A stretch of 64,000 nucleotides of DNA from Epiperipatus broadwayi (lineage: Eukaryota > Onychophora > Udeonychophora > Euonychophora > Peripatidae), in NCBI GenBank assembly GCA_028023455.1, contig JAQFVV010012441.1:7119125-7183124 (forward strand), given 5' to 3'. The translations under genes and the position numbers were made by a program. The stretch's first letter is position 1. Each line of letters begins with the position of its first letter. Below, piece by piece: positions 44,779 to 60,154 of the stretch. The notes beneath the pieces were generated by a model that made no database searches, was not told where the DNA came from, and was given only the letters and a program-made list of their open reading frames with translations.

Positions 44779-47700
44779 TTAATTTATATATATTGTGAAT
44801 ATTCAGATTAATGATCCAGGTATTTAAAAAAAATAATAATAAAGAAGTTTGTTGATCTTATTTGATTTTTTTCTTTGCTTGATAGATAGATAATGGAAGA
44901 TCTTAGAAATATAGATTTAAATTGATCACCATGGCAACCTAAAGCTTTTAAATAGAATTGTTTACTGTTGATTCTAGCTTTAAAATAATAAATTCGCTAT
45001 AATCAAACTTGAAAAAAACATATAGGTAAATAAATAAATTTTGAAAACAATTCAGTACAATATAAGTTTACTTAAATAGGATCGATATTATTTTACATAT
45101 TTCATGTATATTAATGCAGTCACCATAGTAACATTATTACATATAATTCAATGTTTTGGTGTTATGTATATTTGTTTATAAATTAATTTAAAAAAATATT
45201 ATTATTAAAAAAATATATATGTGTAAATTATTTGTGTTTATAAAGTGAATAAAGGTTGTTATATTAATTTTGTATTTTGGTTTACAAATAATAAGAAAAA
45301 TCTAATCGAATTTGGATTTAATTTCCATGTATCCATTTTCTCCAAACTTCCATGTACTTGAATGCCAGGCAGGAAAATTTGTTCTGTTTATCATTTGCAT
45401 TCAGGTTTATTCAGTGGTTGTTATGATACCAGAACGCCAGAAAGAGAACACATAAATAGCAGCCAACAGACTATAAGGGAAGCTGTAATTGCCACGGACT
45501 GACCTATTTTCTGTGTTTTTACAAATAAAAGTTTTTCAATATTTTTTTTGTGTGTTAAACCATAAAACATGAAAAAAATAAGCTTAAATTATCTGCCCGT
45601 TCAATCAGTTGAAGGGGCAATTGCGAAGGATTTCCAAGGGAACGATAACAAAATGTAAAAAAAAAAAAGAAACCCATAAAAAAAAAATGCTTTATATAAA
45701 AGTCGGCTATTTTAGTTTTAAAAACAAAGATATTTCTGGTTTAAAGTTTGACGTATAACTACCATTGGATTTGCGTAAACATTGTGTCACGAGCAAAGGA
45801 ACACAGGATCAATTGGATTAATTCACATCATTAAAAAAAAGGCTAATTAAATTGCACTCTCCTCTCTGGAAAAGAAAAAGGACTGTTAGTGAAGCATTAT
45901 AAAGTTTGAATTATTATTTCTGAGAAATAAATTTCTCTTCGCATCATAAAAACTGAAGTCAGTCAATGGACAAATAAATAGTGAACGGACAGACTCTTAT
46001 ATATATATGGTATGATATTTTTTTATATATAAAAATGTGCGCATATTAATTTTTTTTTACATATATTTAAAAAGGATGATCTGCATTTTTTTTTAATTAT
46101 CTTTAAGAGTAATAGAATTTATTAAATGAAAATGATCTGAGAGATTCATTTATTAATCATTTAAACTTTTGTCTAAGTATATATTAACACAATCCGATGT
46201 TGTTGTTTTATATATATATATATATGATTTGATGGTTGCATGTATAAAATTTAGTTAAAACATCGAATAGACAAGAGATTCAAATATATCATATTATTTC
46301 ATACTCATTTATCGGTTATTATTTTGATAAACAAATAGACTTCGATCCCATCCTATTTCATATCTTTGGTATCTGTTATATATAATTTTTTCAGTAAAAT
46401 ATCCAAAAGTCTCTCCATTCATTCATTCATTTTTTTTATGTCGTTATTGTTGTCGCAACACATTTTGAGATACACATAGTAATTTTATCATTTTTATTTA
46501 GTCAATCAATCTGAAATATAAAGTAATTTCCCATGTATTTTATAATTAATCTTGCCAATTTTTGTTATATAATCCAATAAATGGAGTTAATTTAAATACC
46601 AAGACTGCTTAATTATTTAATTTTACTTGGATTGCATAAGATGACGTAGCTATTTAAATAACAAGGTTCAAACTCAGCTGGGTTAGTGAGCTAGAATATA
46701 AGATATGGTATGTTTTGCTTATTAGTATTATATTTTATTCCCATATGAATTTTATATTTATATTTGCATTCGAATATTATATATATATATTATCATTTAT
46801 CTTAGTTAATATTACAAAGTCAATCATTTCATGTTTGTCTGATTCCGTCATAAAAATCTAAATAGATCGTGCTTTATCGTTGGTTCAGAATAACTCGTCT
46901 TAGATATTTGTCTTAAACTTCTATAAAATGAAGAGAACAAACTTCATTGACCGGTTTAATTGAATATTGTTTTGATTTGTATAAATATCAATTATAATCA
47001 TATATTTTAATTATTGCCAACCAATTCTATATTCAATTGTTTAAAGATTCAAATAAATAATATTAATACTCATAGGTGAATAAACATCCAATAGAAACTT
47101 AATATCTCTTTTATGTAATGTAGTTGAACATTGTAGAGTTAGAAATGATCTAATAGAGTGCTGATAATAAATTCCAGTGAAGTATTCTATTTTAACACAT
47201 AAACGACGCAATAATTAAGTATCACTTTATTGGAAGATATGAATAAATTATTTATATATTACTTTATAGCTTCTTATTAAACTAGACGCAGATTAATTTG
47301 TTTAACTTTTAAAGGAGTGCATAGGTTTTCAAAGTGTTTATAAAATGATATAAAAACTAGTTGATTTCAATAGAAAATTATTAATTAAATATTGGAGTAG
47401 AAGAATTGTGTATCGCTTATTGACACGAATGTTTATACTTTCTATTTAGCATTATTAAACTTGATATATATTTGAGTCAAGTATTATTTTGTTTTGATAT
47501 TTAAATAGTGTCTATATGTAAAAATGTTTTGTAAAATACAATTATAGGTATTTAGAAGCTTATCCGTTAAGATAAAATGCAGCATCATTAAATAAGGAAG
47601 TAGATTTAAATTACTACAATAATAATAGGTTAATAAAATATATATTGAAATCTGCTTTAGTTATCAATTGGATTGGATTTTCACTAGATTGCTAATCAAG

Positions 47701-48024
47701 TAATTAGCCTAATCATATGTTTTTGTTTAGGGTGATGATATGCTAGTTCGTTGCTCAGTGCAGTGTACTTTGTAATGTGATGGATTTGTTGATGTCTGGA
47801 GCAGATAATCTCATCATTCTTTCGTTTCCATATATAGCTTAAACAAATTAGACTTTAAGAGAGATTATTTGTGCTTTGTGATGGTGTATTACGTAATAAT
47901 AGACCCGATTGAGCTAGACTAGATTAATTTAAATTACATTTTAGATTTTTATCAAATCACATTGATCATCCTAACCATCACCAGCAATCATCAATTCCAT
48001 CGGTTATAATATATATTAATAGAA
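44779..48024. other. AT-rich noncoding; a GC-richer patch near 45320-45540
   Basis: The 45302-45470 frame is open for about 50 codons (ATG at 45329, peptide MYPFSPNFHVLE onward), with AATAAA about 70 bp after the stop. It is too short and featureless to call a gene. The rest is AT-rich. Confidence 0.3.
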
Positions 48025-48326
48025 TGCAACTAATTGCTACAGTCTCAACTGCACTATCTGTGTTTAAAAATCCAAATCTGGATCACATAATTCAATACTT
48101 GGATTTTTAATTACAGATAATGCAGTTGAAATATTGTAACAATTCAGTTTATTATTAGTATGTAAGTTTCATCTAATTTTATGCATTTTAATATATATAT
48201 ATACATATATAATAACAACACTATCTCATAATTAATACTTAGATTTTTAAACACAGTTATGCATTTAAAATTGGTGCAGTTGATTGCATTTTATTAATAT
48301 ATAAGTTTCATCTAATTTTATGCATT
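48025..48326. repeat. repeat family R, copies 2 and 3, with inverted segment
   Basis: Copies at 48082-48190 and 48226-48326 are in tandem. Upstream, 48038-48080 carries the inverse of the core (CAACTGCACTATCTGTGTTT), making a local palindrome with 48100-48140. Confidence 0.6.
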
Positions 48327-48380
48327 ATATAATATATATGTTATCATATGATAACAGCCACAGCTTACATCAATCATAGA

Positions 48381-48448
48381 ATCTATAATCTGCTGCTAAG
48401 GCAACTTTATAAATATAGTAGAAGTTGCCTTGATAACAGATTATAGAT
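48381..48448. repeat. short inverted repeat
   Basis: ATCTATAATCTG and AAGGCAACTT are inverted as AAGTTGCCTT and CAGATTATAGAT around a 12-nt centre. Confidence 0.75.
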
Positions 48449-48540
48449 GTTAAAAATCTTATAAATATTGTCTGTTATCATGTGATTTACATTTGTAAAC
48501 CTTCAACTAATGTGTAATTTATGGTTTATTATATATAAAT

Positions 48541-48680
48541 AAGACATTTTGTGGGTTCATCCATGTAAGATTTTAATTAGATATTCCAACATTTCGACTT
48601 GATCACACAAGTTAATGTGATCAATTCACATGCATGATCAAGTTGAAATGTTGGAATAACCCGCAAAATATGTCCTTTAT
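48541..48680. repeat. inverted repeat, MITE-like
   Basis: GACATTTTGTGGGTT and ATTCCAACATTTCGACTTG on the left are inverted on the right (GATCAAGTTGAAATGTTGG and CCGCAAAATATGTC). Confidence 0.65.
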
Positions 48681-48700
48681 ATCTGTAACTCATGAAGACA

Positions 48701-48703
<3 letters not shown>

Positions 48704-48796
<93 letters not shown>
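48704..48796. repeat. (TA)n microsatellite
   Basis: A pure TA tract of about 46 units. An ORF with a poly Tyr-Ile stretch across it is not a gene. Confidence 0.95.
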
Positions 48797-48799
<3 letters not shown>

Positions 48800-50840
48800 G
48801 AACAGTTAGATACTTGAGTTTCTGCAAGATTTTTAATATTCATTTTTGCAGGAGTCTGAGAAATAGTAAAGTTTCTTTCATTGTGCAAAATACTTACATA
48901 AAATTCATATATAAATAATAGTATAGCATTGGCAATATAGAAAAAGCAATTTTGATTTAATATAAGAATTTTAATTAACTGAATAGATTTAAATTAGTTT
49001 TATTAAAATCAAATCTTGATTAATTTGCAAAAATAGCACAAATAACACACATTATTCAACATGTATGTGAAAGGATTTACATGAACATATATAACAAAAT
49101 TTATATTGAAGTTCTTGTAAAAATTTATTTAAATAAATTCACATTTCTAATTATAATTAATTCATCAAAATAAAATTTAGTTTCAGGGTTTTAACAAAAA
49201 GTTATTTTTAATATTCAATTTCATTAAGGTTTTTTTAAAAAAAAAAATGTAAATAATGGATAACAGAGATTTAATTTCTAAAAAGTTATTAAACCTTATA
49301 TGAAATTGTTACATGTTAAAAAGTTGGAGTACAACATGAGGAACAAAAGCTTCTAGTTGTTGCGTTTTAAAAAAAAAAATGTAATCCTTTAGAAAAGTAT
49401 TTATAACTAGAAAATATAATTTTTAAAATGTTAATTATGTGGAAGATTTCAAATGTTTGTTATTTGTAAAACTAGGAATTCCACATGTCAAAGAGAAAAG
49501 AAAATGTATATTTCTAAGCCATTACTTTATACTACTGTAGTCAAATACGGTAGCTAATTACCATTGTTTTGTGTTATTCTTTTATAAGTAAACCAGCATG
49601 GTAATAAAATTAGTCAGTGCTGTATATCAAGGATCTACTTCTATATTTAGAACCATGTCAAAATTAAGTTTGTGTTTTCAATATTCATCGTGTATCAAAT
49701 CAATACCTCATCTGTAAAAATCATTCACCATTTCTGTTATTGCTTAAAAAGTAATATACAAATATATGTCTGTAGCTGAAATGATACTAGTCATCATGAA
49801 TAAACCCAAAAGTTGTTAGAAGTATTTTAAAAGATACTCAATGTGCCAGAAAAATGCCTAAATGAATCAGCCATATAAGTTCTGAAAACTACAAAGCTCC
49901 ATAGAAAAAAATAATGGCGCAAAAAAATCTTTCTAGAACCCGTAACCAAATTTTTATTTCCATAAACTATCAAAAAAAATCATCAAACAAAAATCTGTAA
50001 TATCCTATGATATAAATTGTGCAATATTTATTATTAAGAACAATAATATTTATTATTAAAAATAATATGTAAACCCATGCATGAATGTTTGAATTATTCT
50101 TCTGAAATTATCAAAAACTTAGGATTGTTTCCAAAGAGAGCAGAAAAGGTAAAGATTTATTTTAGGCATAATATTATGATTTACTTAATGAAATCTAAAC
50201 TTAAAAGAATTTTGCCTTTCAAATTGCATTTTATTGTTGTTTTCAAATTTGTATTTTGAAAGTGTATATTATTTTTAAATTATGTAGGTTATAATATGAT
50301 GATAGGTCTTAATCAAATTATTTTTTATTTCATAAAAAATGATCATAATATTCAATTACTTATCTTTTTGCTTCATTGAAATAAATAGTAATATATTAAG
50401 TTATAAGTTTGACCATACATTTAAATCATGAAAACTAACCAAAGTCTGACATTAAACCCTATTGTCTCGGTAATAATGATATGCATTATTTGAATTAAAA
50501 TACAATGAGTATTCAAATATTAGATCTCAAGAAATGCAAATTTTCATCAACTTTTAGCCATATTCAAGATTATATCAAAGTTTCTCTTTAAAATCTATTT
50601 TCAGTTTAAGACCAGTGTAGCCTTGATCATTACATTTTAATATTATTAAATGGCATCTCAATTATGGGCACAATAATGAATGAGTTTCTATACTAGCATT
50701 TTGAATTCAATTGTAATATAACTTAGACCCAAATAAGTCAATCCAGAGAGAATATTACCATTTAATAACTTTAGAGCCAAGCTTAAACAATTTAACCATA
50801 AGGGAATAAGAATATTTACAATTATTAATTATATAATGAG
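48797..50840. other. AT-rich noncoding
   Basis: No gene or element recognised. Confidence 0.45.
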
Positions 50841-50847
50841 ATACTAC

Positions 50848-50850
<3 letters not shown>

Positions 50851-50901
<51 letters not shown>

Positions 50902-50910
50902 GATAGAGAG

Positions 50911-50944
<34 letters not shown>
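50851..50944. repeat. (CT)n(TA)n(AG)n(TA)n compound microsatellite
   Basis: A CT tract, TA tract, short AG tract and TA tract in succession; the CT and AG parts can pair as a hairpin. Confidence 0.92.
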
Positions 50945-50947
<3 letters not shown>

Positions 50948-51837
50948 AACATATACGAAAAATCCCCCAAGCAAAATGAATGTATGGAACCTGCTACCAC
51001 TTATTTTATAGCCTCCACATTGTAGCCAATTGTAACATATATGAAAGATGAATCGGTGGATGCTTCATCATTCCCAGCTAACACTATTTCTAAGGCCCAC
51101 TGGGATGATGATGATGGTATAGAGCATCTATAATCTTAATTGCCAGGGTGCCAAATTGCAATTTTAATAAAATATAACGGTTAAATCTCACTTCAATAAT
51201 TTTCAGTAATAATATTTAATGAATGGGTTAATAAATAATCAATCGATTCAGAGAGCACTGAGAATGCATTAAAATTAATAATATTAATATTCCTAGAAAT
51301 TTTTGGTTATTCTCAGCACAATCTCCATTCACCATCATTAAAGCTACAATTAAAATTTTATTCTAATTACAAAGTTCTATATCCATCTCCATCTTCCTGA
51401 TCCACTCCTCCATCAGCTTCACATCCATAGGTCTATTACACTATTATCTATTTTACCATTAAATTTTACATTCTGCTAGCTCATTTCTCCCATTATAATC
51501 TCTTCTCGGGGTTTTAGAACAATTAGGTGTGCAAATCGAATAAGCTGCGACAGATTATTGGTGATAAACATTCTTCTCCTGATCACCTCCAAGGTGATCT
51601 TGGGCTTTCTTTAATGTAGTTTAATATCTATTTACATTAAAGCTCGGAATAATTTAAGCTTATGAAATCTTTTAGAAATACATTATGAACATATTCACAA
51701 TTATAACAAAATTATAAAGAAGTGCATCTAGAGAGGTGTTTGAATACAATGGATGAGGAAAGGATTTTATGCCCACCCCCTGCACTCGCTATCACTCAAT
51801 AACTATCCCTATTCACAATTTATACTTCAACTATTTT
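50945..51837. other. noncoding, moderately less AT-rich
   Basis: A TTGTAACATATA block occurs at 50944 and again near 51030. GATGATGATGG at about 51105 may be a LINE tail, but no coding match remains. Confidence 0.3.
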
Positions 51838-52570
51838 AAATTATTTGTAATAAATTTAATCAGCCATTTAAGCTATTGTGCGCTTTTTCAGAGTGTTAAA
51901 TAATAATAAATGAGTACTTCTGCTTACAACACAAGATATAGTATTTAGGAAAGAATAAAATGAATCACTTATTCAATCCAACCCAAATGCTTATATATGG
52001 GCAAATCTTAAGTACTGTAAGTGAAAGTGTGAGGATAGACTACTCACTTTAAACCACTGTTTACGATATCTGAATGAATGACACCAATGAAATTATCTAG
52101 AATTTACTAGACGTCGCTCACAAATGAAACTCTTAAACATATGTAAATAAACATTTATTTTTAGCGCTGATTCTAATTATTTAACACTCGTGAAAAAGCG
52201 CACACTAGCTTAAATGGCTGATTAAATTTATTACAATTAGAAACAGCGCTAAAAATAAATGTTTATTTACATATGTTTAAGAGTTTCATTTGTGAGCGAC
52301 ATCTAGTAAATTCTAAACAGTGGTTTAAAGTGAGTAGTCTATCCTCACACTTTCACTTACAGTACTTAAGATTTGCCCATATATAAGCATTTGGGTTGGA
52401 TTGAATAAGTGATTCATTTTATTCTTTCCTAAATACTATATCTTGTGTTGTAAGCTGAAGTACTCATTTATTATTATTTAACACTCGTGAAAAAGTCACA
52501 ATAGCTTAAATGGCTGATTAAATTTATTACAATTAGAAACAGCGCTAAAAATAAATGTTTATTTAAATTA
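51838..52570. mobile_element. large inverted-repeat element with tandem 297-bp step
   Basis: The left arm (51838-52165) and right arm (about 52175-52500) are inverted copies over roughly 300 bp, including CACTTTCACTTACAGTACTT and its complement. The block starting TTAACACTCGTGAAAAAG recurs at 52181 and 52478, a 297-bp step. The tandem-plus-inverted layout matches HE1 and HE4. It contains GGCTGATTAAATTT and then GAAAC, but the hammerhead core is broken. Confidence 0.65.
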
Positions 52571-55500
52571 TTTGGTAATTCTAAGTATCGGAAATTAACC
52601 ATTTTAAATAATTTTACAGCATATTTATTTACGAAAATGAAGATTCAAATATTAATAATAATATATTTATGTATGATTGGATTGAGATGTCTAGATAATA
52701 ATAACCCACAAAAACATTGAGACATACGCAAATTTTATTTAAAACAAATAACAAATTTTATTGACAGATTATAATTCAATACAGAATATACATATTCTTG
52801 ATGACTCGCATGGCTTTCCCCTGTTTTACAACTGTATTATGATACAAATAAAACCAAACAAATAAATATCCTTAAATCAATGGATAATATCAATAGGTCT
52901 AAAATATCAATATTCATTTCCTAATTATCAGGGAATTACGATTACCATGGAGTAATAAAAAAAATTAAATAAAAAAATATATTATTTTACTTCACATATA
53001 TTATATTTTTGCTTTTATTTTATCATAGATACAGCGAATACCAAATTTCTTCCCGTGTTTAATGCTTTTAAATTACTGATTGTTTTGAGGGCTAATTCTT
53101 CCCATAATAAAATTTAATAATTTTAATTAACTATTTTAAATTAACATTCCTTCGCAAATTTACTAACTTTATTTCATCACTTTAATCTAACATTCTTTTG
53201 CCCTAATCTTTACAATAGAGATATTTTATGTATGATAGGATTAAGTTAATGCTAACAAATCAGTATTTAGATAAACCATCATCATAGTGCACATACTCTA
53301 TACTCATGCTCTTATGACATAATAATATTTTAATAATATTACCTTTCCAGTGAAGTTCTCAGCTGGCTGTGGAAATATTTAGGAGATAATTTTATATATG
53401 CATTGCTTACACTTAAACATTCGTAGGTTTTATTTAACCGTTAATTTAACATTTATCAACCTTATTGCTCTTGGCTCTAATTGATAAATCAAACTAGATC
53501 AACAAAACAATATTCAAGTACACCAATCGCACATACTTTATCTGCATTCATCCAGACATCAAATTGAGTTTGCGACCCTGTATCAACATTTATAAGTACT
53601 GCTTATAATACCTATCTTTCATACCACCATAAGGAATATCAAACATTAACATGAGGCAGGAAGTGACCCAAATAAGAGAAAACCTTTTCACTAAGGTTGA
53701 GATATGCTAGGATTTTTATCGCTAGTCATACAAAAAACTTAGGTGTACCTATTGCCTCTGGCCATCAATAAAGAAATCTTCTTACGGTGTAGAGAATAAT
53801 CAAGTGGGAAAAGTCTTCCACTGTGTTTAAATACTTTATAAATATAGCATAACATCTTCACTGGCTTAGTGGAGACTATTGGTCCATCCACATTATATAC
53901 AAGTAAAACTCTCATATCTAAAATATTCTTGCAGTTGGTGCACCGGAATATGAGCCAACAATTTTTCCAAGCATTAATCAGCTTATCTCTAGCCTTAAAT
54001 TTATGATAATAATAATAATAAATAATAAGAAATGTGTATTAAATTTTTAAAACTATTTCCATGCACTTTTATAAGAAAATGATGATGTTCCAGCTCAATA
54101 TTCACACAATTTTTATAAGTCTAAGCATTTGACAATAACCTCTGATACGATTCATTCAAAACATTTCCCTCAATAATATCTCTTGGTTTTTTTTTTTTTA
54201 TGTTTGTAAAGCATTTAAAATAAGGCACATACAGAATGGCATGATATAAATTTCACGTACCCCCAAAATGATAATAATAGCAAAAGCATTTAAAATAAAC
54301 ACATACAAAATGATCTGTCATCAATATTTCTACCCCCAAAATAGCAACAATTATAATACTGACATGAATTAAATTTAAATGGATATATATGAAAAAACAT
54401 AAAAAAAGAAATTATTTTTCTTTTTCTTTTTCTAGATTAAATGTTCTACGTGAATAGTGAATAATAAAATATAAAAAAATATACTTAAAAAGTCTTTAGA
54501 AGTGTCCTCCAAGTTTCTGATTTCCATTTTTCCTTTTCCTTCTCTTCCTTGATTTGTTTGTATGAGCACATAAGTCTATGTAAAAAAAAATTTTATGATC
54601 GAGTTCAGATATATGATTTTTATGCTGCTGAAATGATTTCCTCATTTTTGATTTTATGTAGATTACAGCTGCACAGCATTTGTGTAAATTTCTTAAGATA
54701 TAAGTCCATTTCCTGTTGTCTTTTTCCTTCTTTAAATTCATTTTATATTCAAATTGAATGCTTTTATATATGATATCAAACTTATAGTTTATTATCTGTG
54801 GTTTAAATTTACCATTTGCTGATTCAATCATGACCGTTGGTTAACTTCAGGAGATCAAATGCATATCCAATTAAAAAAATTTATTCAATAGACATTGTCT
54901 TTTCTTGTTACAATGTTAAATTTAGCAAAGTTATTTTAAGAGACAAGAGAATAATAATAAACTATTTCTTTTTTCCAAAAGAAAAATATTTCTTTTAAAT
55001 TTTATAGCAAAGTTTCTCTATAAATTCAATGAAAGAAAAACTTGCAAGAGAGAGTTTCAAATAAACTAGCCCCCTGTTTTACAACAGAGTAGAGCATTTT
55101 ATAGAGTCTGCTTTCTTGCTCTCCCCCAATGACCTTTTAATTGACCTTTCAAAATGTCTGGTCAGTTTATTTTCTTAATTAATTGACTCTTGTCCATTTT
55201 GTCTCTGGTTATTTTAACCTCTTGCTCTTTTGAAAAAAAACCAGGCCAAATTCACATCTGCATTCAGCAATTAATTTTACATTGAACAGATACCATCACC
55301 AATTAATTTCACACTCAAATTCCTTGGTCATATATATCATTTAAATCACTCTGATAATTTACTTGGTAATACAACACGCATGGTAAAATAAAATACAGAA
55401 AGCTCTCTCTCTCTTCAAAATAAATAACAGAAGAGCTCTCTCTCCCCCCTTTTACTTTTTCCATTAAATATATATATATAGAAGCCCAGCTTCAAACTCA

Positions 55501-56415
55501 GAATTTTGAAACTAATTTTTGGCTGCTAATAATAAAGTATTTAAAAATGACATAGTTTCTTTTTTTTTTTTTAGATTTCCTTACAAAATGACAAGGAATG
55601 ATAATATAACTGTGAACTTTACAATTAAATCCACAATTAGATTAAATACACATGTCACATGTATACAATTCTTTAATTAAACCTATTTAATATTTTAACC
55701 TTTAATTATTATAACTATTTTTTTTTATAATTTAATCTCATGAACTATTTATTTCCAACTTATTAGTATAAAATTCTGACCATCCATTATCCCTATCGAA
55801 TGTAGTTTTACAGAGTCACACATTCCCTCCTTTTCACTCAACTGTCAAATGATGTATAAATCTTGCTTTTCTAAAAATATATTTTTAATATTAAATTGAC
55901 CCATAAATTAAAATAAAATAATCTTTTGGTTAGAAATATTTTAATGATAAATTTTCAGATTGCCTACCAAGTAAAATGTATGCAATCCCTATAAATATGG
56001 GTTCAAACCTAGTCTTGGCTAAAAATTTTGTTTATTAAGAAAAAAAATATACAAAATATGAGGAAAATTTTATATTAAACCTTATCTTGCATAGTTAAAT
56101 CAAAAAATTGAGACTTGGGCAAATCCAAGGGCTACAATATATATATATATATATATATAATGGTATGGGTCTTCAGGTGAACCTGGGGGATGGAAATTAT
56201 TATCATTAATCCCAAGTCAATACAAAATTTAAATTTATAAAAAATATGAATAAATATGAGCAATGAGGGATCAACACAGACACTATGTTAACTATAAGTT
56301 CACCAGCATTACACAAAAGAAATAATCATTCATCATCATGAATGATCAACAATAAAATAAATCAACAGTCTGTCATGTGACTGGATTTGAAAATGTCCAC
56401 TATAGACCAGGCTAA
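52571..56415. other. AT-rich noncoding
   Basis: No supported gene. A 111-codon frame at 54496-54831 (minus) is Lys-rich with no recognised motif and may be chance. A weak B-box-like GGTTCAAACCT lies at 56010-56020. Confidence 0.35.
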
Positions 56416-56820
56416 TTATTTAGCCACTGCCAAACCTAAGGCAGGAATACAAACTATAATTTGGATACACATAATTAAATGATAATCTATAAGAATATAA
56501 CAATTAAGAAAATAATACTGGCAGACTAAAACATGCTCATCATCATCAATGCTCTTGCCACATAGTACTATTAAAGTACTGACCACCTGTAAACTTATTG
56601 CTAAATAACTGATTAAAATGAAATGTAGTGCATGGACTTTAAATGATATCTCCTTTGTGCCATCTAGTTTTATTGTCAACTGGATGTCCATAAACATTAA
56701 ATATAAACCCCTTTTATATAACAGACCATTATGCTTAAGTCCAACATTATTGCATAAATTTAGTTCAGAGAGCAAAAACTCTATAATTGTTACTGTGATC
56801 AAGAAATATAATCTAAACAT
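56416..56820 (-). CDS. hypothetical hydrophobic ORF, doubtful
   Basis: 134 codons from ATG to stop, among the longest uninterrupted frames outside transposons here and longer than expected by chance in DNA this AT-rich, though one such frame in 64 kb is not impossible. Predicted features by eye: a hydrophobic N-terminus (MFRLYFLITVTIIEFLL), a membrane-like segment near residues 65-88, and another near 100-132. No family recognised. No splice or promoter context is evident. Confidence 0.2.
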   Translation of the reverse strand: MFRLYFLITVTIIEFLLSELNLCNNVGLKHNGLLYKRGLYLMFMDIQLTIKLDGTKEISFKVHALHFILISYLAISLQVVSTLIVLCGKSIDDDEHVLVCQYYFLNCYILIDYHLIMCIQIIVCIPALGLAVAK

Positions 56821-57216
56821 ATATTCTATAACTATTTACGATTGAGTAAATTCACTGGAATAAGTTTAAGAATAAAATATCAATTTATTAATAATAATTA
56901 AATTAAAATAAAATTAATGTTGTTAGAATCTGACTACACATATAAATTAAGCCTTCTGATTTTGATTAATACCAAAAAAAATTCACTATTATATTGTAAT
57001 TTACATATATGTCCCAATAGGTTTACATATAACATCTATATATCAGCACACAGATATGCCTGTATAAATTATTTTAATGTATATATGTCTATGTGACATG
57101 CATCTATATAAGTTCATAGATGTGCTGTAACCTGTGGGAGTTGTCATACAATAACAATAAAATAAGCTATCATATTTTAATGCTATATAAATAATGACTA
57201 TTTTCATATATATATA
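56821..57216. other. AT-rich noncoding
   Basis: Nothing recognised. Confidence 0.45.
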
Positions 57217-57325
57217 TATGGAAATATGCTTTATATCATATGATATTTTAATTTGTCAGACTATTTCCATATATATATATACATATGGAAATATGCTTTA
57301 TATCATATGATATTTTAATTTGTCA
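57217..57325. repeat. direct repeat, about 41 bp, two copies
   Basis: ATGGAAATATGCTTTATATC followed by ATATGATATTTTAATTTGTCA occurs at 57217-57257 and 57285-57325 with a TA-rich spacer. The copies look identical, so this is recent. Confidence 0.9.
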
Positions 57326-57901
57326 AAATAATAAACTTATTAAAATTTTATATTTTTCAAAATTAATTCCATATTGAAAATATATATAAAATTCACACAC
57401 ATATATAAGCACTCAGATGTACTATATAATAATTTAAATTAACATGTTCAAATTGTCATAGACTTATATAAAAAAGTCCATTTCATTTTAATAATGCATA
57501 AATGCACAATGTATATGTGTATATAAAAAAATAGATACTATGAATTAAAGCTATTAATTAGTCTCTTATTTTCTTATGGTAAGTAAAAAAAAAATTTTAA
57601 AAATATTTACTCTTTTGACAGTCCTTCATCAAAGTTTTTTTTTTCAACTTATTCCTAATTAATTGTAAATATCTTTAAAAATATTCCAGCAAGTTTTTTG
57701 TTCCATAATGTAAAAAACATTTTTGGAGTTTTTTTTTTTAATAAAATCATTTATGAATCAATCCACAACTCAATTCAAGCAGAAATTATTTACTTGTTTT
57801 ATTTTTAAACTAGAGATTCTGACTGTCATTTTCAATAAATTATTTAAAATAATATCATTCTACATATATATATATGTAACACTCTCTAATTACCAGATGG
57901 T

Positions 57902-57905
<4 letters not shown>

Positions 57906-57975
<70 letters not shown>
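57906..57975. repeat. (TA)n microsatellite
   Basis: A pure TA tract of about 35 units. Confidence 0.95.

Positions 57976-60154
<2,179 letters not shown>

Noticed and set aside
48577-48888. 103-codon frame with a poly Tyr-Ile stretch
   Set aside because: It is a translation through (TA)n, not a gene; the same applies to 50755-51000, 57723-57983 and 57855-58145.
54496-54831. 111-codon minus-strand frame
   Set aside because: Composition-driven, no motif or signals, with a comparable frame on the opposite strand.
56005-56025. GGTTCAAACCT as a tRNA or SINE B box
   Set aside because: No matching A box at the right distance and no tRNA-like fold.
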